Origin: Propionibacterium sp. | Lineage (GTDB): Bacteria > Actinomycetota > Actinomycetes > Propionibacteriales > Propionibacteriaceae | Reading direction: 5' to 3' | DNA: 50,052 nucleotides | Assembly: GCA_012517965.1 (NCBI GenBank) | Contig: JAAYTZ010000133.1 | Location: forward strand, 1 to 50,052 | Shown: positions 1-11,560 of the stretch, piece after piece | Layout of the letters: each line of letters opens with the position of its first letter | Position numbering within the stretch: the first letter of the stretch is position 1 | The notes under the pieces: generated by a model | Told to the model about the DNA's origin: nothing | The model's database searches: none | Seen by the model: the letters and a program-made list of their open reading frames with translations, nothing else | Made by a program: the position numbers and the translations under genes

Positions 1-495
1 GAAACACCCACCGGGACCCTGGAATCCCCGCCCACCGGAGCCACATCTGGGAAACTGTCACACCCACCCGCCAGAATCACACCAAGACGGTGATCCTCAA
101 GCCGTCACAACGACCCAACCCCGCCACGCGAAAGATCGAGGCTAGGTGCGATTCTCTATCCGATCCCTCCTTCCGGCCGAGTTGGGGCATATTTGGGGCT
201 GAGTTCAACATCAGCAACCTGTCGCCCCAATTTCGACCTGACGGCGGCACGCCAGCCCGCCCACCGACACGCCACAGCTCCGTTCCGGCGACGAGGCGGC
301 CGGGTTCGGCGTCCATGACGTCCTCCTTCGACGGGTGGCGAACCTGCAACCCCCCATAACGGGCAGTCAACCTCTCCGGTGGACGCCATCCATCGTGGGC
401 GACGTCACGTCCTTGACTCACACGGTGACCCCATCGATCCCGGACCAGCGTCCGGGACAAGCTCCCCGGAACCCCTGGGTCACCGAAGAGAGGCG
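1..495. other. Gene-free left edge with first copy of repeat R1
   Basis: No open frame here has convincing protein features. The stretch has lower G+C than the genes to its right and contains repeat copy R1a (142-384). Several short frames span it, but they are read through the repeat in all directions and look like chance. It lies downstream of the AbiEii gene, which is transcribed toward it. Confidence 0.6.
142..384. repeat. Direct repeat R1, copy a (243 bp)
   Basis: This segment matches 2476-2718 without a gap over 243 bp, with about 18 mismatches by hand count (about 93% identity). It contains an 18-mer at 183-200 (TGGGGCATATTTGGGGCT) also found in repeat R2a, and at 218-228 the 11-mer CCTGTCGCCCC, which equals part of the T-arm/acceptor of tRNA-Pro in opposite orientation. 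The two copies flank the AbiE module. On the minus strand a frame ending in SPKYAPT plus about seven residues is kept in both copies; it could be the tail of a lost integrase, but that is a guess. Confidence 0.85.
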
Positions 496-1332
496 TCAGG
501 CGTCGTCGCCGCCAGGCAGGGCTGATGTCAAGGCGTCCCGCACCACGGCCATCGCGGCGGTATAACTCGTGAACGGCGGCCGCGCGCCGGGCGTCCGGCG
601 GAGCTGCTTGTCGTAGGCGGCGGCCCATCCCGGGGCCGGCTCGCCCAGGGTGGCCGGCACGGTCCTGCGACGCACCCGCTGCTGGACGACGACGGCTGCG
701 GTGAGAGTCGCCCGGTCGAACGGGAGTTGGTCGACGATCATGGCCAGGTCATACAAGTCGCGGTACCGGGTCGACGGTCCGCTTCCGAAGCTGGCGTACA
801 AGGCGCACAGCTTGTCGGCCATCTGGTTCTCGACCGGGTACAACCGCGCCGGGATCGTCGCCGGGTAGCCGGGCAATACCGCGAAGTCGCCGCGCGGCAC
901 TTCGACCTGGTCCGGCTCCGCGTTGAGGACGATGTCACCCGAGAGGTCGATGTTGAAGGATTCGACGGCGGTCGTGCCGTCGAACACCGTCACCTTCACC
1001 CGGGCCACCTCGATGTCCTCGCCGTCCCCGAGCGTGGGATCCCCCACCCGGAACGTGTACCTGCCAGTGGTGTGGCCGTCCATCTGCTCGTGCAGGACAC
1101 CGGCGGTGAACGTCGGGCTGAGGTCTCCTTGGCGGAACAGGTCGAGGTCCAGGGTGCTCCGCGGGTGCGTCAGCCGGCACAACAGGTTGGTGCCACCCTT
1201 CAGCACCCACGAGTCGTGGCCGGCCAACCCGGCCAGGAACAACATCCGGAAGAACGTGTTGTACGCGGTACGCGGGTCCACGCCGCGCTCACGGGCGTTG
1301 GCCAACCGTTGCCGCAGGCCGGCGTGGCTCAC
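496..1332 (-). CDS. abiEii: AbiEii-type nucleotidyltransferase toxin
   Basis: Toxin half of a type IV AbiE toxin-antitoxin/abortive-infection module, 278 aa. Members of this family are nucleotidyltransferases that block growth, in some cases by modifying tRNA ends. The frame shows the family pattern: KGGTNLL followed by STLDLDLF (the GG-x and DxD nucleotidyltransferase motifs), then VENQMADKLCALY and RYRDLYDL (motifs III/IV, with the conserved Lys and the Arg-Asp-Leu-Tyr-Asp-Leu run). The GTG start at 1332 overlaps the TGA of the antitoxin gene (GTGA), which is the usual translational coupling; the frame is open further upstream, but that part is shadow sequence. The module lies between the two copies of direct repeat R1, which suggests horizontal gain. 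Confidence 0.88.
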   Translation of the reverse strand: MSHAGLRQRLANARERGVDPRTAYNTFFRMLFLAGLAGHDSWVLKGGTNLLCRLTHPRSTLDLDLFRQGDLSPTFTAGVLHEQMDGHTTGRYTFRVGDPTLGDGEDIEVARVKVTVFDGTTAVESFNIDLSGDIVLNAEPDQVEVPRGDFAVLPGYPATIPARLYPVENQMADKLCALYASFGSGPSTRYRDLYDLAMIVDQLPFDRATLTAAVVVQQRVRRRTVPATLGEPAPGWAAAYDKQLRRTPGARPPFTSYTAAMAVVRDALTSALPGGDDA

Positions 1333-1931
1333 CGGTGGGCCAGTTCGGGCAACGCCCGGACCAGGATCGGCGACCGGGCCACCTCGACGCGCGAGACCAG
1401 CCCCCTGGCGATCGCGTCCATCGCCAGGTCGCGCAACTGGCTGCGCTCCCACCGACCCGACGCGGCCAAGTCCTCGAGGGTCCGCCTGGGGGTGGTGACC
1501 GGCAGCCCGTCGATCCACTGGTACTCCTTGGCCGCCAGCGTCCTCTGGTGGACCGACAACCACGTCTGCCGGGTCTGCAACCGACGGGACGCCGTCAGGT
1601 GCACCCCGCCGGCGGACAGGTCCCCGATCCCGTGGATCGCGGCTGCGGTCTCGTCCGAGACCACCACCGGGTCGGCGTCCGAACGCCGCTCCCCCGCCGT
1701 CCGGGTCGGGTCCGTGGCCAGCCACTCCGCGCGCACCTCCTCGAACGCATCCGACGGCACGCCGGGCATCACGTGCACTCCCTGCCGGATTCGCCGGACC
1801 AGGCCCGCGTCGACCAACCGGGCCACCTCCAACCGGGACACCCCCACCGCAGCAGCCTGGGCCGTGGTGAACATCCCCCACTGCCCGGCGGCAATCCCGG
1901 CCACCAACTCCACCACCAACCGTCGCTCCAC
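1329..1931 (-). CDS. abiEi: AbiEi-type antitoxin / transcriptional autorepressor
   Basis: Antitoxin of the AbiE module, 200 aa. An N-terminal winged helix (about residues 14-50, containing FTTAQAAAVGVSRLEVARL then LVRRIRQGVHVMPG) matches the AbiEi wHTH, and the remainder holds the usual AAAIHGIGDLSAGG and TTPRRTLEDLA segments of the C-terminal antitoxin domain. Known AbiEi proteins bind inverted repeats in their own promoter. I chose the GTG at 1931 because the helix begins just after it; the frame is open upstream for another 110 codons, but that sequence is repeat-adjacent and has no family similarity. It is the first gene of a two-gene operon overlapping the toxin by 4 bp. Confidence 0.85.
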   Translation of the reverse strand: MERRLVVELVAGIAAGQWGMFTTAQAAAVGVSRLEVARLVDAGLVRRIRQGVHVMPGVPSDAFEEVRAEWLATDPTRTAGERRSDADPVVVSDETAAAIHGIGDLSAGGVHLTASRRLQTRQTWLSVHQRTLAAKEYQWIDGLPVTTPRRTLEDLAASGRWERSQLRDLAMDAIARGLVSRVEVARSPILVRALPELAHR

Positions 1932-2018
1932 CCTGCGATTGTATCCGGAACCGCTACAGTTGCAGACCCGTGCGGTGTCGGCTGGCCCGGCTGGCTGGCT
2001 ACGGCCCCCTGGCTTCCG

Positions 2019-2120
2019 CTCATTCACGCCCCGGGGGACGGCCGTTTCGAGGTCCGCCCTTACCCGGTGATCATCGAGCCCACGGACGCCGTCATCCAGT
2101 GTGTTGAGAAGGTCGTGTGA
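2019..2120 (+). pseudogene. N-terminal relic of a zinc-type alcohol dehydrogenase
   Basis: The frame reads LIHAPGDGRFEVRPYPVI, IEPTDAVIQC and then diverges to a stop. This resembles the first strands of zinc-dependent alcohol dehydrogenases, which usually run like 'xHAPGDxRxExRPDPVIxxPTDAVVRV'. There is no start codon in a sensible place, and the catalytic Cys that should follow is missing, so it is a fragment. It sits upstream of the AbiE operon, on the opposite strand and inside the repeat-rich zone. The similarity is short and could be accidental. Confidence 0.45.
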
Positions 2121-2363
2121 CTCTCTGGCGTCGCGGAGGTGATTCAGTGCAGATGGCCTGCATCTGTGTAGGATTACCCACGAATGGGAGGGGTGGTGGG
2201 CGTGGACGCAATCATGCCTCACGGTCGGAGCTGGGCTGGCTCGGCCGGAAATCTGGGGCATATTTGGGGCTTCATCTGACCACCCCTGACCACCAAATCG
2301 GAGCCCTCGTTGCCGGAAATCTGGGCAACACCTCTAGCCAAAGCGATGTCGTGATCTGGGGCG

Positions 2364-2380
2364 ACAGGTCTTCGACCTGT
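2364..2380 (-). other. T-arm-like hairpin, degenerate copy of tRNA-Pro 3' part
   Basis: A perfect 7-bp inverted repeat with loop TTC (ACAGGTC/GACCTGT). On the minus strand, read as a 5-bp stem and 7-nt loop followed by CGCCCC, it mimics the T-arm and acceptor end of the tRNA-Pro gene. The same structure is conserved in R2b at 16695-16711. It may be an older att relic. Confidence 0.55.
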
Positions 2381-2399
2381 TGTCTTCTCAGCGTATAAT
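2371..2399 (+). promoter_or_regulatory. Promoter-like TTCGAC-N17-TATAAT in R2a
   Basis: A -35-like TTCGAC (2371-2376) lies 17 bp before a consensus TATAAT (2394-2399). Hexamers and spacing are kept in R2b, although three bases around them differ. It points rightwards into sequence with no gene until carB, which is on the other strand. If active it would give a noncoding transcript. Confidence 0.4.
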
Positions 2400-2420
2400 G
2401 CCTAGTCAAAGCCATATTGC

Positions 2421-2449
2421 GGTCGGGGCGACAGGACTCGAACTTGCGG
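2421..2449 (-). other. Truncated tRNA-Pro 3' end, att-like relic
   Basis: About 29 bases match the acceptor and T-arm of the intact tRNA-Pro at 16751-16780, with two substitutions, one of them destroying the encoded CCA. The anticodon arm and 5' half are absent, so this is not a tRNA gene. It is what site-specific integration into the 3' end of the tRNA would leave at the far end of an element. Confidence 0.7.
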
Positions 2450-2475
2450 CAACACTCACGCAAACTATGCTCTCA

Positions 2476-2718
2476 CTAGGTGCGATTCGCTAGTCGATCC
2501 CTCCTTCTGCCCGAGTTGGGGCATATTTGGGGCTGAGTTCAACGCCATCAACCTGTCGCCCCAATTCCGACCTGACAGCGGCACGCCAGTCCGCCCACCG
2601 ACAGGCCACACCGCCGTTCCGGCGACGAGGCGGCCGGGTTCGGCGTTCATGACGTGCTCCTTCGACGGGTGGCGAACCTGCAACCCCCCATAACGTGCAG
2701 TCAGCCTCTCCGGTGGAC
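2476..2718. repeat. Direct repeat R1, copy b (243 bp)
   Basis: Second copy of R1, exactly 2334 bp to the right of R1a and gapless against it. It begins 26 bp after the truncated tRNA-Pro relic, so R1 and R2 copies abut here. It keeps both the 18-mer (2517-2534) and the inverted 11-mer CCTGTCGCCCC (2552-2562). Confidence 0.85.
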
Positions 2719-3232
2719 ACATCCGTCGAGGGGAGCGACGCTCTCGCCCAATGAGCTCACGCGGTGAACCCCACCGAGCCCACGCCCAACGCAACCCCCA
2801 TGCGACAAGGCGTTACCCATCTCACCCTGACCGCCGATTCACCCGTTGGGCCTGACCGGGCCAGAAGACAAGCCGCGAACCTCTCGCCCTAACCCCATCC
2901 TGACAAGGCCGGACGAGGCCCAACGTGCGCGTTGCGCCCGATGGGAGGTAGCAGGCGAGTTCCAGGGCCCCGAGGGAACAGTGAGCCCTTCTGCACGCTC
3001 TACGACCGCCCACATCGATGTCCACCAGATCCGCGACGACGCCGTCTACCCCCGGCCTCCGGGTCCGCGTCCAGGCAGGAACTTCACACCGCGCGAGGGA
3101 CCATCGTCTGGGACGTCTCTACCGGTGACCCCATCAACACGACAACCCCGGCGCCCACCAACGGATCAGCTCAACCCCGGAGGGAGCATCGCGACGCCGT
3201 CCGCCTGGTGAGCCTCGCGCGGCCACCGACAG
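2719..3232. other. Gene-free spacer between repeat zone and carB
   Basis: No convincing gene on either strand. Two overlapping plus-strand frames (2846-3211 and 2932-3273) are open but have no recognisable domain and a composition typical of chance frames in high-GC DNA. One contains GTIVWDVSTGDPI, faintly like a sugar-kinase strand; I do not trust it. carB is transcribed toward this spacer. Confidence 0.5.
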
Positions 3233-6572
<3,340 letters not shown>

Positions 6573-6573
<1 letters not shown>

Positions 6574-7730
6574 CAGGCGATCCTCTCCCGGCCCTCGTGG
6601 GCCGCCATCATCTCCACAAACCGGTCGAACAAGTACGCCGAATCGTGCGGCCCTGCGGCCGCCTCCGGGTGGTACTGCACCGAGAACCCCAGGACCCGAC
6701 CCTCGGCGTCCACCAACTCCAGCCCCTCCACAACGTCATCATCGAGACAGACGTGGCTGACCCGGGCCTCGCCCCACCGGATCCGGGTGACACCTGACAA
6801 CGGCGCCGCGACGGCGAAGCCGTGGTTCTGGGCGGTGATCTCGACCTTGCGGGTGCGCAGGTCCATCACCGGCTGGTTGATCCCCCGGTGCCCGTACTTC
6901 AGCTTGTAGGTGTCGAAACCCAGCGCCCGCCCGAAGATCTGGTTGCCGAAGCAGATCCCGAAGAACGGGATTCCCGCGTCCAGCACCTCGGTCAGCAACC
7001 CCACAGCACCGTCGGCGGCAGCCGGATCGCCCGGGCCGTTGGAGAAGAACACCCCGTCCGCGCCGGTCGCGACGATGTCGGCCAGCGTCGAGGACGCAGG
7101 CAGCACGTGCACCTCGATGCCGCGCGCCGCCATCAACCGGGGGGTCATGTCCTTGATGCCGAGGTCGATCGCGGCGACCGTGAAGCGCTTGTCCCCGACC
7201 GCGGGGACCACCACCCGAGCGTCGACCGTGACCTCGTCCACCAGGTTCGCCCCGGCCATCGCCGGCGCCTGGAGCACCCGGCCCAGCAGCCGCTCCGGGT
7301 CGCTCTCCAGCGTGCTCAGGCCCACGCGCATGGCGCCCCGCTCGCGAAGGTGCCTTGTCAACGCACGGGTGTCCACCTCGGCGATGCCGACCACGCCCTG
7401 GTGGCGCAGTTCGGCGTCCAGGCTGCGGTTGCTGCGCCAACTCGAGCGGACGCGCGACAGGTCCCGCACGACGTAGCCGGCCACCCAGATCCGCCGTGAC
7501 TCGTCGTCCTCGTCGTCCCAGCCGGTGTTGCCGATGTGCGGGGCGGTCGCCACCACCACCTGACGATGATAGGACGGGTCGGTCAGCGTCTCCTGATACC
7601 CGGTCATCGCCGTGGAGAAGACCGCCTCCCCGAAGGCCTCACCGATCGCGCCGAAGGAGACGCCCCGGAACGCGCGTCCGTCCTCCAGCACCAGCAGTGC
7701 CGGGAGAGCGGGTTCGACGGATGGGCGCAT
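6573..7730 (-). CDS. carA: Carbamoyl-phosphate synthase small subunit (glutaminase)
   Basis: Glutamine amidotransferase subunit, 385 aa, which hydrolyses glutamine and channels ammonia to CarB. The N-terminal CarA domain shows [17 protein letters not shown]; the class I glutaminase domain has the FSNGPGDP oxyanion strand, the catalytic Cys in [14 protein letters not shown], and His and Glu in [15 protein letters not shown]. The ATG at 7730 overlaps the last base of the carbonic anhydrase stop, and its own stop overlaps the carB start in the same way, so the three genes are translationally coupled. A GTG one codon upstream is an alternative start. Confidence 0.95.
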
Positions 7731-8227
7731 CACGCGCGCTGCTCGAACAGGCCGGATTCCACGTCGTAGAGGAACCCGCCGACCAAGGCCCGCCCGGCGA
7801 TCAAGGGGTGGACGCGCAGCAACTCCACGTCTGCGCGGAGTCGACCCAACTGGTCGGGGTCGGCGCCCACGTGGAAACCCGTCAGGTCGGCGCCCGTCGC
7901 GTCCGCGACGCGCTGCCACATCCACGCATCATCGCCACCTGCCATGGCGCAGCGGGTGTGCTGCACGATCAGGATCCGGGTCACCTGCAGCAGGTGCACG
8001 CCCAGCACCAGACCGCGCAGGGCGTCCTCGGTGACGTGCCCACCTGGAGTCCGCAGGATCTTGGCCTCACCCAGGAACAGCCCCATCATCTCCAGGGGCT
8101 GGAGGCGGGAGTCCATGCACGTGACGATGCCCACCCCCGCGTGGGCGATCCCGTCGAAGTTGCGGGGTGCGGAGTTGCCGTACCGTCGGTTGGCGGCAAG
8201 CAGGTCGGCAAAGCCTTCAGCGTCCAT
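7730..8227 (-). CDS. Beta-class carbonic anhydrase
   Basis: Interconverts CO2 and bicarbonate, 165 aa, cytoplasmic. Zinc-site motifs of the beta class are present: CMDSR (Cys plus the Asp-Arg dyad) near residue 38 and HTRC (His-x2-Cys) near residue 91, with the glycine-rich LRTPGGHVTEDALR between them. I placed the start at ATG 8227, the first residue of MDAEGFADLLAANRRYG, seven bases after a good -10 box; an in-frame ATG 12 codons earlier would include the promoter. It heads an operon with carA and carB. Bicarbonate is a substrate of carbamoyl-phosphate synthase and of PEP carboxylase, encoded just across the divergent region, so local bicarbonate supply is the likely job (inference). Confidence 0.92.
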   Translation of the reverse strand: MDAEGFADLLAANRRYGNSAPRNFDGIAHAGVGIVTCMDSRLQPLEMMGLFLGEAKILRTPGGHVTEDALRGLVLGVHLLQVTRILIVQHTRCAMAGGDDAWMWQRVADATGADLTGFHVGADPDQLGRLRADVELLRVHPLIAGRALVGGFLYDVESGLFEQRA

Positions 8228-8234
8228 GACGGTG

Positions 8235-8263
8235 AACCTATCCCAGCGATACACGCAACGCAA
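8235..8263 (-). promoter_or_regulatory. Promoter of the carbonic anhydrase-carAB operon
   Basis: On the minus strand TTGCGT (8263-8258) and TAGGTT (8240-8235) are separated by exactly 17 bp. The -10 box ends only seven bases before the ATG at 8227, so the transcript would start at or next to the start codon. A leaderless mRNA of that kind is common in actinobacteria. Confidence 0.6.
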
Positions 8264-8284
8264 TTCGCGTATTTGGCATCTTGA

Positions 8285-8653
8285 TTAGGTCGGTCCAGCG
8301 TCGGACGTGTCTGCAGGTTCCCGCACGCGGGCGCCCACCGGCCGGGAAGCGCGGCTCGGCGCCGTCCGGTCGATGGGACGCCTCAACAGTGCCACGAATT
8401 CCCCCAGGCTGACTCCCGCCTCGAGTTCGTGTCGAAGGTGGGCGTGGGGAGCAATGTGGTATCGGTTGCGCCGCCCAGCCTTGTCCTTGAAGACGTAGCC
8501 CTGATCCACCAGTTCACGGACAATCTGTTGCACGGCACGCTCCGTGATCCCCACCCTGTCGGCGATGTCACGCATCCGGGCGTCCGGATCCTTGGCCAGC
8601 GCGATCAACACGTGTCCGTAGTTCGATAGAAACGTCCAGCCACCAACCGTCAT
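8285..8653 (-). CDS. Small winged-helix transcriptional regulator
   Basis: Predicted DNA-binding protein of 122 aa. Residues about 10-75 form a winged helix: LSNYGHVLIALAKDPDARM, then the recognition region RDIADRVGITERAVQQIVRE, then a wing LVDQGYVFKDKAGRRNRYHI. The C-terminal third is charged and probably disordered. The fold is MarR/ArsR-like; I cannot assign a ligand. It lies between the carbonic anhydrase operon (same strand, stop 57 bp before it) and divergent ppc (152 bp from its start), so either is a plausible target. The ATG at 8653 follows a TATCCT-like -10 box closely, again suggesting a leaderless message. Confidence 0.85.
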   Translation of the reverse strand: MTVGGWTFLSNYGHVLIALAKDPDARMRDIADRVGITERAVQQIVRELVDQGYVFKDKAGRRNRYHIAPHAHLRHELEAGVSLGEFVALLRRPIDRTAPSRASRPVGARVREPADTSDAGPT

Positions 8654-8805
8654 ACGCAGCAGGATACGTGAGTTATGCTTCCCCTGGCAGATCGGGCGGT
8701 CGGTGTGTCGACTCAACAGATGAACTCTCTTCGCGCCCGCTGACAGCACCATGCACCCGGTCAAGCCATGGCATCCGTCGGGGTGCCGAGTTGAGGAGGA
8801 CAACT

Positions 8806-11538
8806 GTGACTGCCACCGAGATCCCTACCCGCGCCGGGCGCCCCCTGGACGGCCTGTTGGAGGCCGACTTGCGGCTCCTCACCGAACTCCACGTTCAAGT
8901 CCTTCACGAGGCGGGGCAGGGCGAACTCGCCAGCCTGCTGTCGGACCTGCGTCACGCCACGACCCGGGCGGTGTCCGAGGGGGACCCGGAAGCGCCGGGC
9001 CGAATCGTGGATGCACTGGACGTCACTCAGGCCGCCCACCTGGCGCAGGCACTCACGGTGCACTTCCACTTGACCAACCTCGCCGAGGAGCGGCACCGGT
9101 CCCGCGTGCAGAGCGGCGGACGCTCCGCCGGAACTCCGGTCACCGACGATGTCTGGCCGGCTGTCGCGGCACTGGGTCCAAAGGTGGCATCGCGAATCGA
9201 CGACCTTCTTCTGCACCCCGTGTTCACCGCGCACCCCACGGAGGCCCGACGCCGCGCGGTTTCCTCGGCGCTCAACCGGATCGCTGCCCAACTGGAGCGC
9301 TTCGACGACGCCCGCAACGGTCCCGCCGAGCGAGGCGTCGCACGGCGGCGGATGCTCGAGGAGATCGACATCCTGCATCGGACCTCGCCCTTGCGCAGCA
9401 CCCCGCCTCAGCCGACGGACGAAGTCCGCACGCTCATGACCGTGTTCGACCAGACCGTGTTTCGGGCCGTGCCACGGCTCTATCGTGCCGTCGAATGCGC
9501 GCTCGGAGGGGGTGAGCCGGGGAAGCAGGCGCCGATCGTGCCGGCCTTCCTCCGGTTCGGCACCTGGGTGGGCGGCGACCGGGACGGCAACCCGTTCGTC
9601 ACCGCCGACGTCACCCGCCAAACCATGGCCATCCAGGCCGACCACGTGCTGCGAGCGCTCGTGGAGGGCGCCGAGCGGGTAGCCCGGACCCTGACGATGA
9701 GCGAGGAGCGCACCCCGGCCTCCCCGGCGTTGCGCGATTCGCTGGCTCTGGACGCCGTCGCAGGCCCCCGGATCTACCACGAGATCGCCACCTCCTCACC
9801 GGGAGAGCTGCATCGGCACAAGTTGCTCTTTGTCGCTGCTCGGCTTGCCGCGACGCGCGAGGGCAGCCTCGACCTGGCCTACCGTGACCCGGGGGCCCTG
9901 ATCGCCGACCTGAGGCTGGTGCAGTCCTCCCTGCGGCTGGCGGGGGATGCGCGTGCGGCCCACGGCGAGCTGCAGCACCTGATCTGGCTGGTGGAGACCT
10001 TCGGCTTCCATCTGGCCGAACTCGAGGTCCGCCAACACAGCGCGGTGCACGCCGCCGCGATCGAGGAGTTGCTTTCCCAGGTCGACGGCGGTGAGGAGCC
10101 GGCCATCGGGGCGTCTCGCCTGGCGTTGCTCGACAACCTGGCTGTCCACGGTTGGCCCGACCACGTGCGAGCGATCACCGACCGCACCCGTGAGGTGCTG
10201 GACACCCTGCGCGTGATGGCCATGTTGCAGGAACGCTGGGGGGTGCGCTGCTGCGGGCGTTTCGTGGTGAGCTTCACGCAGAGCGTGGAGCACCTGGTGG
10301 CGGTGCGCGCTCTGGCCCGGTTGGCGATTGGCGACCGGCCGCTGAAGCTCGACGTCGTCCCCTTGTTCGAGACGGGTAGCGACCTGCGCGGCGCCACGGC
10401 CGTCCTGGACCGGTGGATCGAGTTGAACAGCACCCGCCATTGGCTCGACGGGCGCGACCGCAACGTCGAGGTGATGGTCGGCTATTCCGACTCGGCCAAG
10501 GACGTCGGCCCGGCCAGCGCGACCCTCACTTTGTATGACACCCAGAGCGACCTGGTGGCGTGGGCCAAGCGACACGACGTGCGGCTGACCATCTTCCACG
10601 GGCGAGGTGGATCCCTCGGCCGCGGCGGGGGGCCGGTGCATCGCGCGATCCTGGCGCAACCTCCCGGTTCGGTCGCCGACCGGTTCAAGGTCACCGAACA
10701 GGGCGAAGTGATCTTCGCCCGCTACGCCGACGTCGCCCTGGCCCAGGCCCATCTTGAACGGCTCACGTCAGCGGTCCTGCTGGCCGACACCGAACCCGTC
10801 ACCAAGGCCAGCCGCTCAGCCGCCCAACGGTACGCCGACCTCGCCGCAGTGGTGGAGCGAGCCTCACGAGAGGCCTACCTCGCCCTCGTGCGCACGCAGG
10901 GCTTCGCCGACGTGGTCGCCGAGTCCAGCCCGCTGGAGGAACTCGGTCAGCTACGGCTGGGCTCGCGTCCGGCACGCCGCAGCGGCGCCACCGAGGGCCG
11001 TGACCTGGCCGACTTCCGGGCCATCCCCTGGGTGTTCGCCTGGGCCCAGATCCGCGCCAACGTGCCAGGCTGGTTCGGCCTCGGGTCGGGACTGGACGCC
11101 GTCGGGGACATCGACCGGCTGCGCGCCGCCTACCGGGAGTGGCCCCTGTTCGCCAGCATGATCGACATCGCCGAGATGAGCCTGGCAAAGGCAAACCGTC
11201 AGTTGGCCGAGTCCTTCCTCGCCCTCGGCGGGCGCCCGGACAGCACCACCGCCGTCCTCACCGAACTGGACCTCACCCGCCGAACCGTCCTGGCGACGCT
11301 CGACCAGGACGAACTGCTCGAGCGCAAGCCGCAGTTGCGCACCAGGATCAACCTCCGAGCCCCCGACATCGACGCACTCAGCCACCTCCAACTGCGTGCC
11401 CTGCGACTCTTGCGCACCAAGGACGACTCGGACGCCCACCCGGGCGGCCCGACCGCGCCCACGGCCCGGGACGAGTGGGGACGCGTGCTCCTGCTCACGG
11501 TGAACGGGGCCGCTGCGGGGCTGCAGAACACCGGCTAG
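8806..11538 (+). CDS. ppc: Phosphoenolpyruvate carboxylase
   Basis: Anaplerotic enzyme forming oxaloacetate from PEP and bicarbonate, 910 aa, cytoplasmic. Diagnostic motifs are in order: VFTAHPTEARRRAV with the catalytic His at about residue 143, FGTWVGGDRDGNPFVT, VGYSDSAKDVGPAS, FHGRGGSLGRGGGP with His near 598, QGEVIFARY, and the invariant C-terminus GLQNTG. The GTG at 8806 was chosen because GAGGAGGA lies seven bases upstream; an upstream in-frame ATG at 8668 would add 46 residues with no family similarity. Length fits the bacterial enzyme. The gene is divergent from the small HTH regulator and neighbours the carbonic anhydrase that can supply its bicarbonate. Confidence 0.96.
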   Translation: MTATEIPTRAGRPLDGLLEADLRLLTELHVQVLHEAGQGELASLLSDLRHATTRAVSEGDPEAPGRIVDALDVTQAAHLAQALTVHFHLTNLAEERHRSRVQSGGRSAGTPVTDDVWPAVAALGPKVASRIDDLLLHPVFTAHPTEARRRAVSSALNRIAAQLERFDDARNGPAERGVARRRMLEEIDILHRTSPLRSTPPQPTDEVRTLMTVFDQTVFRAVPRLYRAVECALGGGEPGKQAPIVPAFLRFGTWVGGDRDGNPFVTADVTRQTMAIQADHVLRALVEGAERVARTLTMSEERTPASPALRDSLALDAVAGPRIYHEIATSSPGELHRHKLLFVAARLAATREGSLDLAYRDPGALIADLRLVQSSLRLAGDARAAHGELQHLIWLVETFGFHLAELEVRQHSAVHAAAIEELLSQVDGGEEPAIGASRLALLDNLAVHGWPDHVRAITDRTREVLDTLRVMAMLQERWGVRCCGRFVVSFTQSVEHLVAVRALARLAIGDRPLKLDVVPLFETGSDLRGATAVLDRWIELNSTRHWLDGRDRNVEVMVGYSDSAKDVGPASATLTLYDTQSDLVAWAKRHDVRLTIFHGRGGSLGRGGGPVHRAILAQPPGSVADRFKVTEQGEVIFARYADVALAQAHLERLTSAVLLADTEPVTKASRSAAQRYADLAAVVERASREAYLALVRTQGFADVVAESSPLEELGQLRLGSRPARRSGATEGRDLADFRAIPWVFAWAQIRANVPGWFGLGSGLDAVGDIDRLRAAYREWPLFASMIDIAEMSLAKANRQLAESFLALGGRPDSTTAVLTELDLTRRTVLATLDQDELLERKPQLRTRINLRAPDIDALSHLQLRALRLLRTKDDSDAHPGGPTAPTARDEWGRVLLLTVNGAAAGLQNTG

Positions 11539-11560
11539 GCCTTCGCCCCTCCGGACGGTC

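Larger units (their letters stand above)
2246..2449. repeat. Direct repeat R2, copy a (204 bp, with tRNA-Pro 3' end)
   Basis: This segment matches 16577-16780 over 204 bp without a gap, with about 24 mismatches by hand count (about 88%). At its right end it carries a truncated tRNA-Pro 3' end (2421-2449), and at 2358-2380 a degenerate second copy of the tRNA T-arm. The upstream part holds the 18-mer shared with R1 (2254-2271). The arrangement looks like an attachment-site duplication at a tRNA gene, but the repeat extends far beyond a normal att core. Confidence 0.85.

Noticed and set aside
496-1881. A 461-codon version of the AbiEii gene
   Set aside because: The added N-terminus is antisense-like shadow of AbiEi in another frame. 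The family similarity begins after the GTG at 1332, which also forms the GTGA overlap.
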